Source: Prochlorococcus sp. AG-459-N19
GTDB taxonomy: Bacteria; Cyanobacteriota; Cyanobacteriia; PCC-6307; Cyanobiaceae
Direction: 5' to 3'
Assembly: GCA_003209375.1 (NCBI GenBank)
Contig: QCRF01000001.1
Span: 119,316-183,315 of the forward strand
Length of the DNA stretch: 64,000 nt
Shown here: piece by piece, positions 1 to 8,079 of the stretch
Numbering within the stretch: position 1 is the stretch's first letter
Layout: every line of letters starts with the position of its first letter
Translations under genes and position numbers: made by a program
Notes under the pieces: model-generated
What the model saw: the letters and a program-made list of their open reading frames with translations, nothing else
What the model was told of the DNA's origin: nothing
Databases searched by the model: none

Positions 1-111
1 TATTTTATCTAATGCTTTTTTGGGATTAGTTAAGGCAATCATAAACAAACTTTGTTTCTTTTTGGAATCGTTGGCTATTAACTTATAGAGCTTTTCAGCA
101 TTACTGGACAT
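1..111 (-). CDS. Small hypothetical protein, C-terminus cut by window edge
   Basis: An open frame starts with ATG at 109-111 and runs off the left edge with at least 37 codons. It begins MSSNAEKLYKLIANDSKKKQ and continues with a TNPKKALDKI segment. The charged helical N-terminus followed by a 'P-K-K-A' stretch is loosely reminiscent of Nif11-like leader peptides, but too little is visible to assign it. It lies 35 bp downstream of, and on the same strand as, the gene at 146-484. Function unknown. Confidence 0.45.
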   Translation of the reverse strand, partial: MSSNAEKLYKLIANDSKKKQSLFMIALTNPKKALDKI

Positions 112-145
112 GTTTTAAAAATCTAATTACTAATAGATTATTACT

Positions 146-484
146 TCAAGCCACATTTTGTTCATTACATTTAATATTAGATAAATCATTATCCACATCT
201 TTTATCTCTTTTGCAGAGGCATCTGCCATACTTCTTGCGTCTAAACATAAAACTTTTCTTAGTTTCGCAAAGTTAGCTGCGTGAGATTTTCTACCATCTT
301 TTTGGGCATAATACTCAGACTGCTGAAGAATATGGTGAAGGTGAGTTAACAAATATGGACTAATTACAGCTGATACCAAAACGTCACTATTTGCATTATC
401 GTTAGGATCAGAATTGACTAATCTTTTTTTCGGTTTATCAATTATCGAGCTTTTTGGAGAATCAATTTTTCTTGAATTTTTCAT
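146..484 (-). CDS. Conserved-looking hypothetical protein (112 aa)
   Basis: I do not recognise a family. The frame could begin at a TTG at 497-499, but the ATG at 482-484 (MKNSRKIDSP) is the more likely start. The N-terminal ~40 residues are basic, Ser/Asn-rich and probably disordered. The middle (about residues 40-80) is helical with a His-rich segment (LLTHLHHIL) and a SEYYAQKDGRKSHAANFAKLRKVL stretch, and the tail is acidic. It has no signal peptide or membrane segment. It is divergent from the ribbon-helix-helix gene at 602, sharing a 117-bp intergenic region. Confidence 0.55.
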   Translation of the reverse strand: MKNSRKIDSPKSSIIDKPKKRLVNSDPNDNANSDVLVSAVISPYLLTHLHHILQQSEYYAQKDGRKSHAANFAKLRKVLCLDARSMADASAKEIKDVDNDLSNIKCNEQNVA

Positions 485-554
485 GGGACAATAAAACAAT
501 TAATTGATACGGACATAAATTTCCTTACTAATAATATACACAAAGATAGTATCC

Positions 555-588
555 TTGACTAACTGTGTATACTAATAAGTAACAGTTA
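555..588. promoter_or_regulatory. Inverted repeat flanking a -10-like box upstream of the RHH gene
   Basis: TAACTGT (560-566) and ACAGTTA (582-588) form a perfect 7-bp inverted repeat with a 15-bp spacer. Inside it lies TATACT (568-573), a plausible -10 box. The right arm ends 13 bp before the ATG of the ribbon-helix-helix gene. Ribbon-helix-helix regulators commonly bind paired half-sites over their own promoter, so an autoregulatory operator is a reasonable inference. A TTGACT at 555-560 is too close to the -10 to serve as its -35. Confidence 0.35.
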
Positions 589-601
589 TCAACTTTAACT
601 C

Positions 602-904
602 ATGGCTACCCGCCAAAACTCAACTAATGGGAAGCCGAAATCCCCCAGAATTCAAGTAGTTCTTCCAGAATTAATATGTGAGCAATTAACTATTTTGGCA
701 GATAACGAATCTAGGACAGTAAGTAATATGGCAAAGGTATTAATACAAGAGGGTATAAAAAAATATTTCGAAAAAGAAAGTAAATCACCTGTTTCAGAAA
801 ATAATTTAAATACTGATAAATTTAGAGATGAACTTGAAAAACAAAGTGTCAGAAGATTAAAAAGAGCTCCTCAAAGGATTAGATACTATAAAAAATCTGA
901 TTAA
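602..904 (+). CDS. Ribbon-helix-helix (CopG/Arc-like) small DNA-binding protein
   Basis: A 100-aa protein. Residues ~15-55 fit the ribbon-helix-helix fold: a short strand (PRIQVVLPELIC), a first helix (EQLTILADNE), a turn and a second helix (SNMAKVLIQEGIKKYF). The family binds DNA as dimers and often autoregulates or acts as an antitoxin. No toxin gene follows: the next gene is the convergent KtrA at 909. The C-terminus is strongly basic (RRLKRAPQRIRYYKK), which may add DNA contacts. An inverted repeat overlaps its probable promoter. A solitary regulator is more likely than a toxin-antitoxin pair; target genes are unknown. Confidence 0.6.
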   Translation: MATRQNSTNGKPKSPRIQVVLPELICEQLTILADNESRTVSNMAKVLIQEGIKKYFEKESKSPVSENNLNTDKFRDELEKQSVRRLKRAPQRIRYYKKSD

Positions 905-908
905 AAAA

Positions 909-1613
909 TTAATTCTGAGGCAACTTCTGTAAATCTGCGGTTTTTCCCATTACTACCAAAATATTGCCTCTTTCTAAGATATATTTTGCTGGAGGATTAA
1001 CTGTTAACTTTTCAGCAGGTCCTGCTGCAAGAACATTAACTAAATAATTTTTCCTCAAATTCAAATCTCTTAAAGATCTTCCAATAAATTCCTCCGGAAC
1101 AGTTATTTCATCTATACCAGTTTGGTTATCGAGTTCCAATCTTTCAATTAGATTTGGTCTAACTAGTTCCAAACCTAATCTCTCGCCTTGCATTCTGGAA
1201 GGGAAGACAACTTTGTCTGCACCTACTCTTTTTAACATTTTTTCGTGCAAGTCACTCGTAGCTCTCGCTATTACTCTTTTTACTTTGCTGCCTTCACTAT
1301 CTTTAGCAATAAGTGTTGTAGTTATACTTGCTTCAATAGGTTCACTTATACCTACAACAACAGTATTCATTTCAAGTATTCCAGATTCCTTCATAGACTC
1401 TTCATCAGTACAATCTACAACTCTAGCTTCTATAGAAGGTTCTAACTGTCTCAAATCATCAATAGCTTTTTCCGAATAATCTGCAGCCAAAACATCTACG
1501 CCATTACTTATAAGTTCTCTACAAACGGCGGTTCCAAATCTTCCGACGCCAACAACTGCAAAAGTGAGGGCTTCTTTTTCTCTCTTTTGAGACCACTGCC
1601 ACCAATCAGCCAT
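909..1613 (-). CDS. ktrA: Potassium channel regulatory subunit KtrA/TrkA (RCK protein)
   Basis: A 234-aa cytoplasmic gating subunit for the KtrB potassium translocator. An N-terminal RCK_N Rossmann fold shows a dinucleotide loop (AVVGVGRFG, about residues 19-27) and the acidic residue after strand 2 (AADYSEKA). An RCK_C domain fills the last ~80 residues (ITVPEEFIGRSLRDLNLR onward). Length and domain order match KtrA. Its start is 18 bp after the stop of ktrB, and with the SLC13-type gene it forms the three-gene order 4848 to 909 on the minus strand. Binding of ATP/ADP or NAD(H) is known for the family and not shown here. Confidence 0.88.
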   Translation of the reverse strand: MADWWQWSQKREKEALTFAVVGVGRFGTAVCRELISNGVDVLAADYSEKAIDDLRQLEPSIEARVVDCTDEESMKESGILEMNTVVVGISEPIEASITTTLIAKDSEGSKVKRVIARATSDLHEKMLKRVGADKVVFPSRMQGERLGLELVRPNLIERLELDNQTGIDEITVPEEFIGRSLRDLNLRKNYLVNVLAAGPAEKLTVNPPAKYILERGNILVVMGKTADLQKLPQN

Positions 1614-1631
1614 AATAAAATTCAGTCAATC

Positions 1632-3035
1632 CTAAACATAGAGATCAGCTTTAGGATAGCCAATTCTCTTTTGCCTATCTATTCTACTCTTATAAAGAGC
1701 CTGCCAAAGTGCACTTAATAGCAAAAGGATACCAAGTCTGCCTACAAACATTCCTACGATAAGAATAAATTGGCCGAAATGATTTAATTTTGCAGTTAAA
1801 CCAATATCAAAACCAACAGTTGCAAATGCAGATATGCAAGTGAACAGAATTTCTAAGAATGTAAAAGATTCTTTTTTAACAAAAGTATTAGTTGTACTTA
1901 GCAGCATTGCCATTAAAAGAACAAAAAGCAAAGATCCAACTGTGATTCCAACTGCTTTTAGAATAACTTTATCCGAAATTAATCTATTACTAATGATTAC
2001 ATCTTTCTGTCCACTTAAAGTTGATCTAGTTGCAGCCATTAAAGCAATAAATGTAGTTGTTTTTATTCCTCCACCAGTACCTCCTGTACTTGCTCCAATA
2101 AACATAAGTGTCATTAATAATAAGAGGCCCGTATCTGAGATAGAGTTCAAAGAAATCGGAAAATTTGTAAAGCCTGCAGTTCTTGCACTAACTGTTTCGA
2201 AGATTGATGACATTAACCGTTCAAACAAATTTAAATCACTTAAAAATTGACTGTTGAGCAATGACTCAGTGATAAAGAATCCTAATGATCCGAACAATAT
2301 TAGAGACAAACTTGTCCTAATAACTAGTCTGGAATGAAGGCTTAATTTCTTATAAGAAAGATTTTTTTTATGACTCCAAATATCATCAATAACCCGCCAA
2401 CCCAATCCACCCATAACAATGAGAAAAACAAAAACACTATTCACCAAATAATTTGTTCTATAGTCTTGAAGACTATTTGACATTAACGAAAATCCTGCAT
2501 TGTTATATGCAGAAATACTGTGAAAAATCGAGGACCATAGTCTTTCCCAATTATTTTGAATATCTACAAATCCAAAAGAATATAAAACAATTGCGCCCAA
2601 GGATATGATACTAATCGCAGTAATAGCAATGCTTTGAAAAGTTCGACCAATTCCTCCAACGCCAAATTCATCTAAAGTCTTTCCTTTATCTAATCTAGTT
2701 CTTAGCTTTGTCCCCTTTACAACAAACCCTTGTAAAAATGTTGTAATGGCCATTAGTCCTAGACCACCTGATAAAAGCATAAAAGCTAAGAAAACTTGGC
2801 CAAAGAAATTTAAATCAACTCCAATATCTATTATGGTTAAGCCAGTAACGGTTATTGCAGAAGTAGATGTAAAAAATGCTTCCCACAAACCAACCTTTGA
2901 AGTTGAACATAATGGAGAACTCAAAATTAAAGTTCCAAGGCAAATAATAAACAAGCCTGTAACAATAGTAAATTGAGGTACAGATAGCTTTTTGTAAGCA
3001 TCTTTTAACTTATAAACCTTGCTTGTGAATTTCAC
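1632..3035 (-). CDS. ktrB: Sodium-dependent potassium translocator KtrB/TrkH
   Basis: A 467-aa integral membrane protein of the Trk/Ktr/HKT superfamily that takes up K+ with Na+. The four pore-loop repeats are visible, each with its filter Gly: SAITVTGLT, SAYNNAGFS, SARTAGFTN and SAFATVGFD. Each is flanked by two hydrophobic helices, giving the expected M1-P-M2 x4 plan. The start codon is GTG (3033-3035), only 4 bp after the stop of the upstream SLC13-type gene, so translation is probably coupled. The partner ktrA follows directly. KtrB is assigned over TrkH from its size and the adjacent single-RCK KtrA; this is a confident family call. Confidence 0.9.
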   Translation of the reverse strand: MKFTSKVYKLKDAYKKLSVPQFTIVTGLFIICLGTLILSSPLCSTSKVGLWEAFFTSTSAITVTGLTIIDIGVDLNFFGQVFLAFMLLSGGLGLMAITTFLQGFVVKGTKLRTRLDKGKTLDEFGVGGIGRTFQSIAITAISIISLGAIVLYSFGFVDIQNNWERLWSSIFHSISAYNNAGFSLMSNSLQDYRTNYLVNSVFVFLIVMGGLGWRVIDDIWSHKKNLSYKKLSLHSRLVIRTSLSLILFGSLGFFITESLLNSQFLSDLNLFERLMSSIFETVSARTAGFTNFPISLNSISDTGLLLLMTLMFIGASTGGTGGGIKTTTFIALMAATRSTLSGQKDVIISNRLISDKVILKAVGITVGSLLFVLLMAMLLSTTNTFVKKESFTFLEILFTCISAFATVGFDIGLTAKLNHFGQFILIVGMFVGRLGILLLLSALWQALYKSRIDRQKRIGYPKADLYV

Positions 3036-3039
3036 AATA

Positions 3040-4848
3040 TTACCCGTAATTTAAAATTATCAATGCTGGCACAGTTAATGACATTATAAGTGTTAACCCA
3101 GCCCCGTATTTTGCGATATCAAAAAATCTATATCTTCCAGGACCATAAACCATTAAATTTGTTTGATAACCCATTGGAGTCAAAAAAGATTGACTTGCAC
3201 CGAATAAAACAAGCATTATTAAAGCGCTTGGTGAAATTTCTAAAACATTTGAGAATTCAATAGCAACAGGCAAAATCAAAGCAACAGAAGCAGCATTACT
3301 TATAAATTGCGTAAGAATAACTGTAGATATAAAAATTACGACTAGTGCAAAATAAAGAGGCATCCCGTTAAGGGCAAAGTTTAAATTAACTGCAATTAAA
3401 TCTGCTAATCCAGTTATCTGCATAGCTACACTAAAACATGATAAAGATCCCAGCAATAAAATGACGTCTAATCTAATTGATTTTTGTATCTCTGCAGGTC
3501 TTAAACATCCACAAGCAACCATTGCAATTACTGCCAAAAGAACTGAACCTACTAATGGAATATTAGAAACCGAAGGCAAAACCACCATTCCTATTGCAAT
3601 TGCAATCGATATAGGTTTTTTTATCAAAAAAGGTAAGTCATCTTCGAATTGATCTAAAATAAGCAAATCATTACTAGCTTGCAAACCTCTTATTGAATCA
3701 AGCGGTGCTTGCAATAATAAAACATCTCCAGCCCTTAAAACAGCTTGGCCTAATCTCTCCTGAACAGTTTGTTGACCTCTTCTTAATGCTAAAACTGTTG
3801 CATTATGACGCTGCCTAAATCTTAACTCTCTCAAACTTGCACCGGCTAAAGTTGAACCAGCTGGTAACAAGGCTTCAAAGGTCTTAGTACCTTCATCATC
3901 TGAGAAAACATTAGCCCCATCGAAAGATGTTTTGTTTTCTCCTAACAGAATAGTATGTTCCTGCTGTAGCCTAAATAAGTCTGCCCTTGTAACGCGGATT
4001 ATTAATCTATCATCCGGTTCAATCTTTCTATCAGCCAAAGGAGGAAGAATAACTTTTCCATTTCGTTGCAATTCCAGAACATCAACGTCGAATCGTCTTT
4101 GCAATCTACTATTTCTGACAGATTGTCCAACTAATTCTGAAGTAGAGGGAATAGTAACTTCGGTAAAATATATATTCATATCACCATTTTTAATAAACTC
4201 CTTATCTCTCCCTCTATCTGGCAAAAGCATGTCAGAAACAAGAATCATATAGGTTGTACCTATAAGCCACACAGGAATTCCTATTGAAGTCAAACTAAAT
4301 AATTCCAAACCTCCATAACCTAATTGTTGACTAATATCACTTACAAGAAGATTTACTGAGCTTCCTAATAATGTCAGAGTTCCACCGAGTAAAGTAGCAA
4401 AAGAAAGAGGCAATAAAACTTTTGATGGTGATATATTTCTTCGCTCACACCAACTTTCAATTAAAGGTAACAAAGATGCTACTACTGGAGTATTAGGTAC
4501 AATTCCAGATATTGGAGCAATCAAAAAAGCTATTAAAGAAATTAATTTCCTTGGAGTTCGAATACTTTCAGAAGAAATCAATTCTCTTACTCTGTCTAGG
4601 GCACCACTTTTAAATAATGCTGAGGAAACTGCAAATAAACCCATAAGGGTAATTAAAGCAGGGCTACCAAATCCAGCTAAAGCTTTTTCAGGAGAAAGAA
4701 CCCCAGTAGATATAAATATTCCGACACATAACAAACCAGTCAATTCTGGTGCAATAGTATTTCTAATAAACAAAATTATTGACATTATTAAAACAACTAC
4801 CGTTATAAACGCATCAAAACTATTACTAACTGCTGCAATTAAATTCAT
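3040..4848 (-). CDS. SLC13/DASS-family anion transporter with two RCK_C domains
   Basis: A 602-aa membrane transporter of the Na+/sulfate-dicarboxylate (CitT/ArsB-like) class. Hydrophobic helices occupy about residues 10-215 and 405-600. Between them is a soluble insert with two TrkA-C-like (RCK_C) domains at about 228-302 (EVTIPSTSELVGQSV) and 324-396 (EALLPAGSTLAGASL). This layout matches algal and cyanobacterial SLT-type sulfate transporters. It heads an apparent operon with ktrB and ktrA. PAPS reductase (6187) lies nearby on the other strand, which fits sulfate as substrate, but other anions cannot be excluded. The RCK_C domains could bind nucleotides or partner with KtrA (inference). Confidence 0.8.
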   Translation of the reverse strand: MNLIAAVSNSFDAFITVVVLIMSIILFIRNTIAPELTGLLCVGIFISTGVLSPEKALAGFGSPALITLMGLFAVSSALFKSGALDRVRELISSESIRTPRKLISLIAFLIAPISGIVPNTPVVASLLPLIESWCERRNISPSKVLLPLSFATLLGGTLTLLGSSVNLLVSDISQQLGYGGLELFSLTSIGIPVWLIGTTYMILVSDMLLPDRGRDKEFIKNGDMNIYFTEVTIPSTSELVGQSVRNSRLQRRFDVDVLELQRNGKVILPPLADRKIEPDDRLIIRVTRADLFRLQQEHTILLGENKTSFDGANVFSDDEGTKTFEALLPAGSTLAGASLRELRFRQRHNATVLALRRGQQTVQERLGQAVLRAGDVLLLQAPLDSIRGLQASNDLLILDQFEDDLPFLIKKPISIAIAIGMVVLPSVSNIPLVGSVLLAVIAMVACGCLRPAEIQKSIRLDVILLLGSLSCFSVAMQITGLADLIAVNLNFALNGMPLYFALVVIFISTVILTQFISNAASVALILPVAIEFSNVLEISPSALIMLVLFGASQSFLTPMGYQTNLMVYGPGRYRFFDIAKYGAGLTLIMSLTVPALIILNYG

Positions 4849-4897
4849 ACAAAACTTATTTAACTCAATATACCCAAAAACAATATTTCAAAAAAGT

Positions 4898-6112
4898 TTA
4901 ATTCGAATAATCTTTTTTAAGAAACTTTTTAAAAACAGATTTTTTTTGAAATAGCCATGAAGATGCAGATTTTAAGCTTTCTGTAATATCAGGCAACTTG
5001 GAAGCATATATAAGTCTTCTTGCCTCAAAAGCCAATTTCCCAGATAAAGTAACCCCAAGCCCAGAAATTGAAGCTTCGCTTATTCCTAAGCTAATCATTT
5101 CACCGTTGTCTTGAAATTCAAAGGGTGAAGGATCTTTTCCTTGAATTAAAAGATCTAAATTATTTGCAAGATGAATTCCTTCCTGCATAGCTACCTGAGC
5201 AGTTATGGGTAGATCCTCCATTCCTTCAACAACTGAAATATCACCAATAGCAAAACAGTTTTTATGGTTTTCTATTTGCAAATTTTTATTAACTAAAATT
5301 CGTCCAAATTTTGTTGTTATTTGATCAGTTTCTAGGTAAGACAAATTAGGTTTAACACCTGCTGTCCAAATAACAATATCTTTTTCCAAGGAAGTTATTC
5401 CAACCTCACTAGAAATAATAATCTTAGTTTCTGAGACTTCTTTAACTGTAGTATTCAAAAGAACGTTGATTTTTCTTTTTTCTAATGCCTTTTCTGCTTG
5501 TTCTCTATTAAAAATTTTATTTTTATTGAGGATTTCGTTTGATTTTTCTATTACATTAATTTCAAATTGGTCTGTGAATATATCTTTAATTTTGCATGCC
5601 AACTCGATGCCAGAGGGGCCACCTCCAACTATGAATAATTTTTTATGCAACGCAGTATCTTGTGATTTTTTTAAAAAAGAATTTAATTTATTTAAATCGT
5701 GAACATCATTAAAAAAATAACAATTTTCATCTACACCTTTTATAAAAAAACTATTGGGAATAGATCCTGTACAGACAACGAGATACTGATAACTTAATTT
5801 TAATTCGTCACTAAATTCAAGAATATTTTCTTTGAAGGAAATCTTGGTTAAACAATTTCTTAAAAAAGTTATACCCGCATCAGAAAAAATATTTGCAAAT
5901 TTAGGGGTGGCTTCCCAACTTCTTATTTCTTTACTTAAAACTTCGTACATTAAAGGTTTAAATATAAAGTTAGTTTCAGAATCAACCACAAGAATCGGTA
6001 AAGAAGGATTAAGATTCTTTAAATTCAAAGCAAATGTCATACCTGCAAAACCTGCTCCAACTATTACTATTGGTTTTTGTATTGATTTCATTAGAGAAAT
6101 ATTGTTATGCAT
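4898..6112 (-). CDS. Type II NAD(P)H dehydrogenase (NDH-2)
   Basis: A 404-aa single-subunit flavoprotein that oxidises NAD(P)H and reduces quinone without pumping protons. Two Rossmann motifs are visible: the FAD loop VIVGAGFAGMTFA (about residues 16-28) and the NAD(P)H loop FIVGGGPSGIELA (about 160). The distal FAD motif is FAIGDISVVEG. The C-terminus is amphipathic and basic (KKSVFKKFLKKDYSN), consistent with peripheral membrane attachment. A second ATG seven codons in (MKSIQKP) could be the true start. It is divergent from cysH. Which cyanobacterial NdbA/B/C class it belongs to cannot be decided by eye. Confidence 0.8.
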   Translation of the reverse strand: MHNNISLMKSIQKPIVIVGAGFAGMTFALNLKNLNPSLPILVVDSETNFIFKPLMYEVLSKEIRSWEATPKFANIFSDAGITFLRNCLTKISFKENILEFSDELKLSYQYLVVCTGSIPNSFFIKGVDENCYFFNDVHDLNKLNSFLKKSQDTALHKKLFIVGGGPSGIELACKIKDIFTDQFEINVIEKSNEILNKNKIFNREQAEKALEKRKINVLLNTTVKEVSETKIIISSEVGITSLEKDIVIWTAGVKPNLSYLETDQITTKFGRILVNKNLQIENHKNCFAIGDISVVEGMEDLPITAQVAMQEGIHLANNLDLLIQGKDPSPFEFQDNGEMISLGISEASISGLGVTLSGKLAFEARRLIYASKLPDITESLKSASSWLFQKKSVFKKFLKKDYSN

Positions 6113-6186
6113 AAATGTATTATTAAACTATACGAATAATTTTTAAATTGAGCGAAATAAAATTAAACTCATAATCAAACTGAAGA

Positions 6187-6909
6187 ATGATTGAAAAAAT
6201 CCACAAAGATATTCAAACTAACTTGAGTAAATATAATCAAGAGCTTATAGATATGAAGCCCCAAGGCATGCTTACATGGGGTTATGAAAAGTTTGATAAT
6301 CAATTTGCTATTACAACAAGTTTTGGTATACAGTCATCAGTCCTTTTAGATATGGTCAGTAAATTATCTCTCCAAAAAAAAATCAAAATATTTTGGATAG
6401 ATACAGGTTACCTTCCTCCAGAAACATACCATTACGCTGAAAAACTTATTGATAATTTATCCTTAGAAGTTGAAGTTCTGCAAAGTGAACTATCTCCAGC
6501 AAGAATGGAGGCCAAATACGGAAAACTTTGGGAAACAAAAAAAGAGAGTGATCTAGATAAGTATCATGAATTGAGAAAGATAAAACCTTTAGAAAATGGT
6601 CTAAAAAAATTTGACATTTTCTGCTGGGCAAGCGGTGTTAGATCAAGTCAAACAGAAAATAGAAACAAAATGAAATTCATAGATGTAATTCGCCAAAGAC
6701 TCTCTTTAAGACCTTTATTAAATTGGACAAATAAAGAGATTTTTTATTATATGGAAGAGAATAACTTACCTGCCCATCCACTTTTTATCAAAGGTTATTC
6801 TTCTGTAGGAGATTGGCATTCAAGCAGTCCCGATGGTATTGCAACAAAGGGCAGAAATACAAGATTTGGAGGTATTAAACAAGAATGTGGGATACACACT
6901 AATAATTAA
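6187..6909 (+). CDS. cysH: Phosphoadenosine phosphosulfate reductase
   Basis: A 240-aa cytosolic enzyme that reduces PAPS to sulfite in assimilatory sulfate reduction, using thioredoxin. The catalytic cysteine lies in the C-terminal KQECGIH motif (C234). The substrate loop SFGIQSSVLLDM and the GVRSSQTENR segment are present. The paired cysteines that bind a 4Fe-4S cluster in APS reductases are absent: the site reads YHELRKIKPL. This supports a cluster-free PAPS enzyme. CoaX follows 15 bp downstream on the same strand. It is divergent from NDH-2. Confidence 0.92.
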   Translation: MIEKIHKDIQTNLSKYNQELIDMKPQGMLTWGYEKFDNQFAITTSFGIQSSVLLDMVSKLSLQKKIKIFWIDTGYLPPETYHYAEKLIDNLSLEVEVLQSELSPARMEAKYGKLWETKKESDLDKYHELRKIKPLENGLKKFDIFCWASGVRSSQTENRNKMKFIDVIRQRLSLRPLLNWTNKEIFYYMEENNLPAHPLFIKGYSSVGDWHSSSPDGIATKGRNTRFGGIKQECGIHTNN

Positions 6910-6924
6910 ATTGATCATAGAACA

Positions 6925-7620
6925 ATGGTCTCAGATATAAATTTTTTATTAGTAGGCAATAGTAGGCTTCATTGGGCAAAATATTCTAAAAATCAGTCTA
7001 AATTCTTTCATTCCAAAAAAGATCAAATAGTTCCCGAAAATATAGATCTTGATCAATTAATTTGGGCTTCTGTAGGAAAACTACCAAATTTTTTGCTGAA
7101 AAAAGAAAATGAAATAAAAACTCAAGATATCCAATTATCAAATCTTCCTGATTATTTTGGAGTTGATAGAGCTCTTGCCAGTATTGCCGCTTTAAAAATT
7201 ATTGAAAACCCTTTCAAAAAAGATTTGCTAATTGCAGATTTTGGAACAATATTATCAATAACAAAATTGAATTCAAATGGATCTATTATTGGAGGTCAAC
7301 TTCTTCCAGGTTTTCTAACACAATTAAAATCAATGGAACAAAATACAAAAAATCTTAAAGTACCCAAAAAATATGATATTCCGATCAAAGATTTTTTAGT
7401 TAATACAGAAGAAGCAATTTTAAAAGGAGTAATCAACTCTCTTACTGGCGTGATTAATAGTTTATTTAATCCCGAAAAGGATATTTTAATAATCTGTGGA
7501 GGAGACTCTCAATTACTCGCAAAGTCTCTAAAGACTCAAAAAGAAAATATTATTAATGCTCCTAATTTGGTTATGGAGGGAATGATTATTCACCACCTAT
7601 CTCTCCAAGAGTTAATTTAA
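6925..7620 (+). CDS. coaX: Type III pantothenate kinase
   Basis: A 231-aa ASKHA-fold kinase for the first step of CoA synthesis. Two family signatures are visible: the N-terminal phosphate loop, here GNSRLHWAKY, and the central ADFGTILSITKLN segment followed by GGQLLPGF. The usual Asp of the 'DIGNT' loop is replaced (LLVGNSR), a variant I associate with cyanobacterial CoaX. The C-terminal IICGGDSQLLA matches the second nucleotide loop. It probably shares a transcript with cysH (15-bp gap) and converges on the bcp gene with a 9-bp overlap. CoaE, the last step of the pathway, is at 40049. Confidence 0.82.
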   Translation: MVSDINFLLVGNSRLHWAKYSKNQSKFFHSKKDQIVPENIDLDQLIWASVGKLPNFLLKKENEIKTQDIQLSNLPDYFGVDRALASIAALKIIENPFKKDLLIADFGTILSITKLNSNGSIIGGQLLPGFLTQLKSMEQNTKNLKVPKKYDIPIKDFLVNTEEAILKGVINSLTGVINSLFNPEKDILIICGGDSQLLAKSLKTQKENIINAPNLVMEGMIIHHLSLQELI

Positions 7621-8079
7621 TCCAAGATCTGCAATTATATGATCAGCCATTATTGCTGCTTTAACCTTTAAATAAATTTTTTCAATGTTACCTTCAGTAT
7701 CAATCAAAAAAGTATTTCTCATCATTCCCATATATTCCTTTCCCATGAATTTTTTCAGTCCATAGCTATCGTAATCAGAAGAAACTTTGAAAGGTTCAGG
7801 ATCAGTTAAAAGAATAAAAGGTAAATTAAATTTTTCTATAAACTTCTGATGAGAGGATGCATTATCTTTACTAATACCAAGCACAACAATATTATTTTTT
7901 TGGAGTAAATCCCAATTCTCTTTAAAATTACATGCTTCTTTAGTACATCCAGGAGTATTATCTTTTGGATAAAAATATAGTATTATTCTCTTACCTTTAA
8001 AATCACTAAGAGAAACTTCTTTATCAAAAGAGTCTTTTAATTTAAATTCTGGTGCTTTGTCGCCAACCTTAAGAGCCAT
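7612..8079 (-). CDS. bcp: Atypical 2-Cys / BCP-type peroxiredoxin (PrxQ-like)
   Basis: A 155-aa thiol peroxidase. The peroxidatic cysteine sits in NTPGCTKEACNF (C45), with the resolving-type cysteine five residues later (C50), the PrxQ/BCP pattern. The rest is a thioredoxin-like fold with LGISKDNASSHQKFIEKFNLPF. The start MALKVGDKAPEF (ATG 8077-8079) is chosen over an upstream in-frame start because it matches the family N-terminus. Its start codon overlaps the start of the divergent phosphopantetheinyl transferase gene, so at least one promoter must lie inside the neighbouring coding region. Confidence 0.9.
   Translation of the reverse strand: MALKVGDKAPEFKLKDSFDKEVSLSDFKGKRIILYFYPKDNTPGCTKEACNFKENWDLLQKNNIVVLGISKDNASSHQKFIEKFNLPFILLTDPEPFKVSSDYDSYGLKKFMGKEYMGMMRNTFLIDTEGNIEKIYLKVKAAIMADHIIADLGLN

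Noticed and set aside
555..573. TTGACT (555-560) with TATACT (568-573) as a -35/-10 pair
   Set aside because: The spacer is only 7 bp instead of about 17 bp, so TTGACT cannot be the -35 of that -10.
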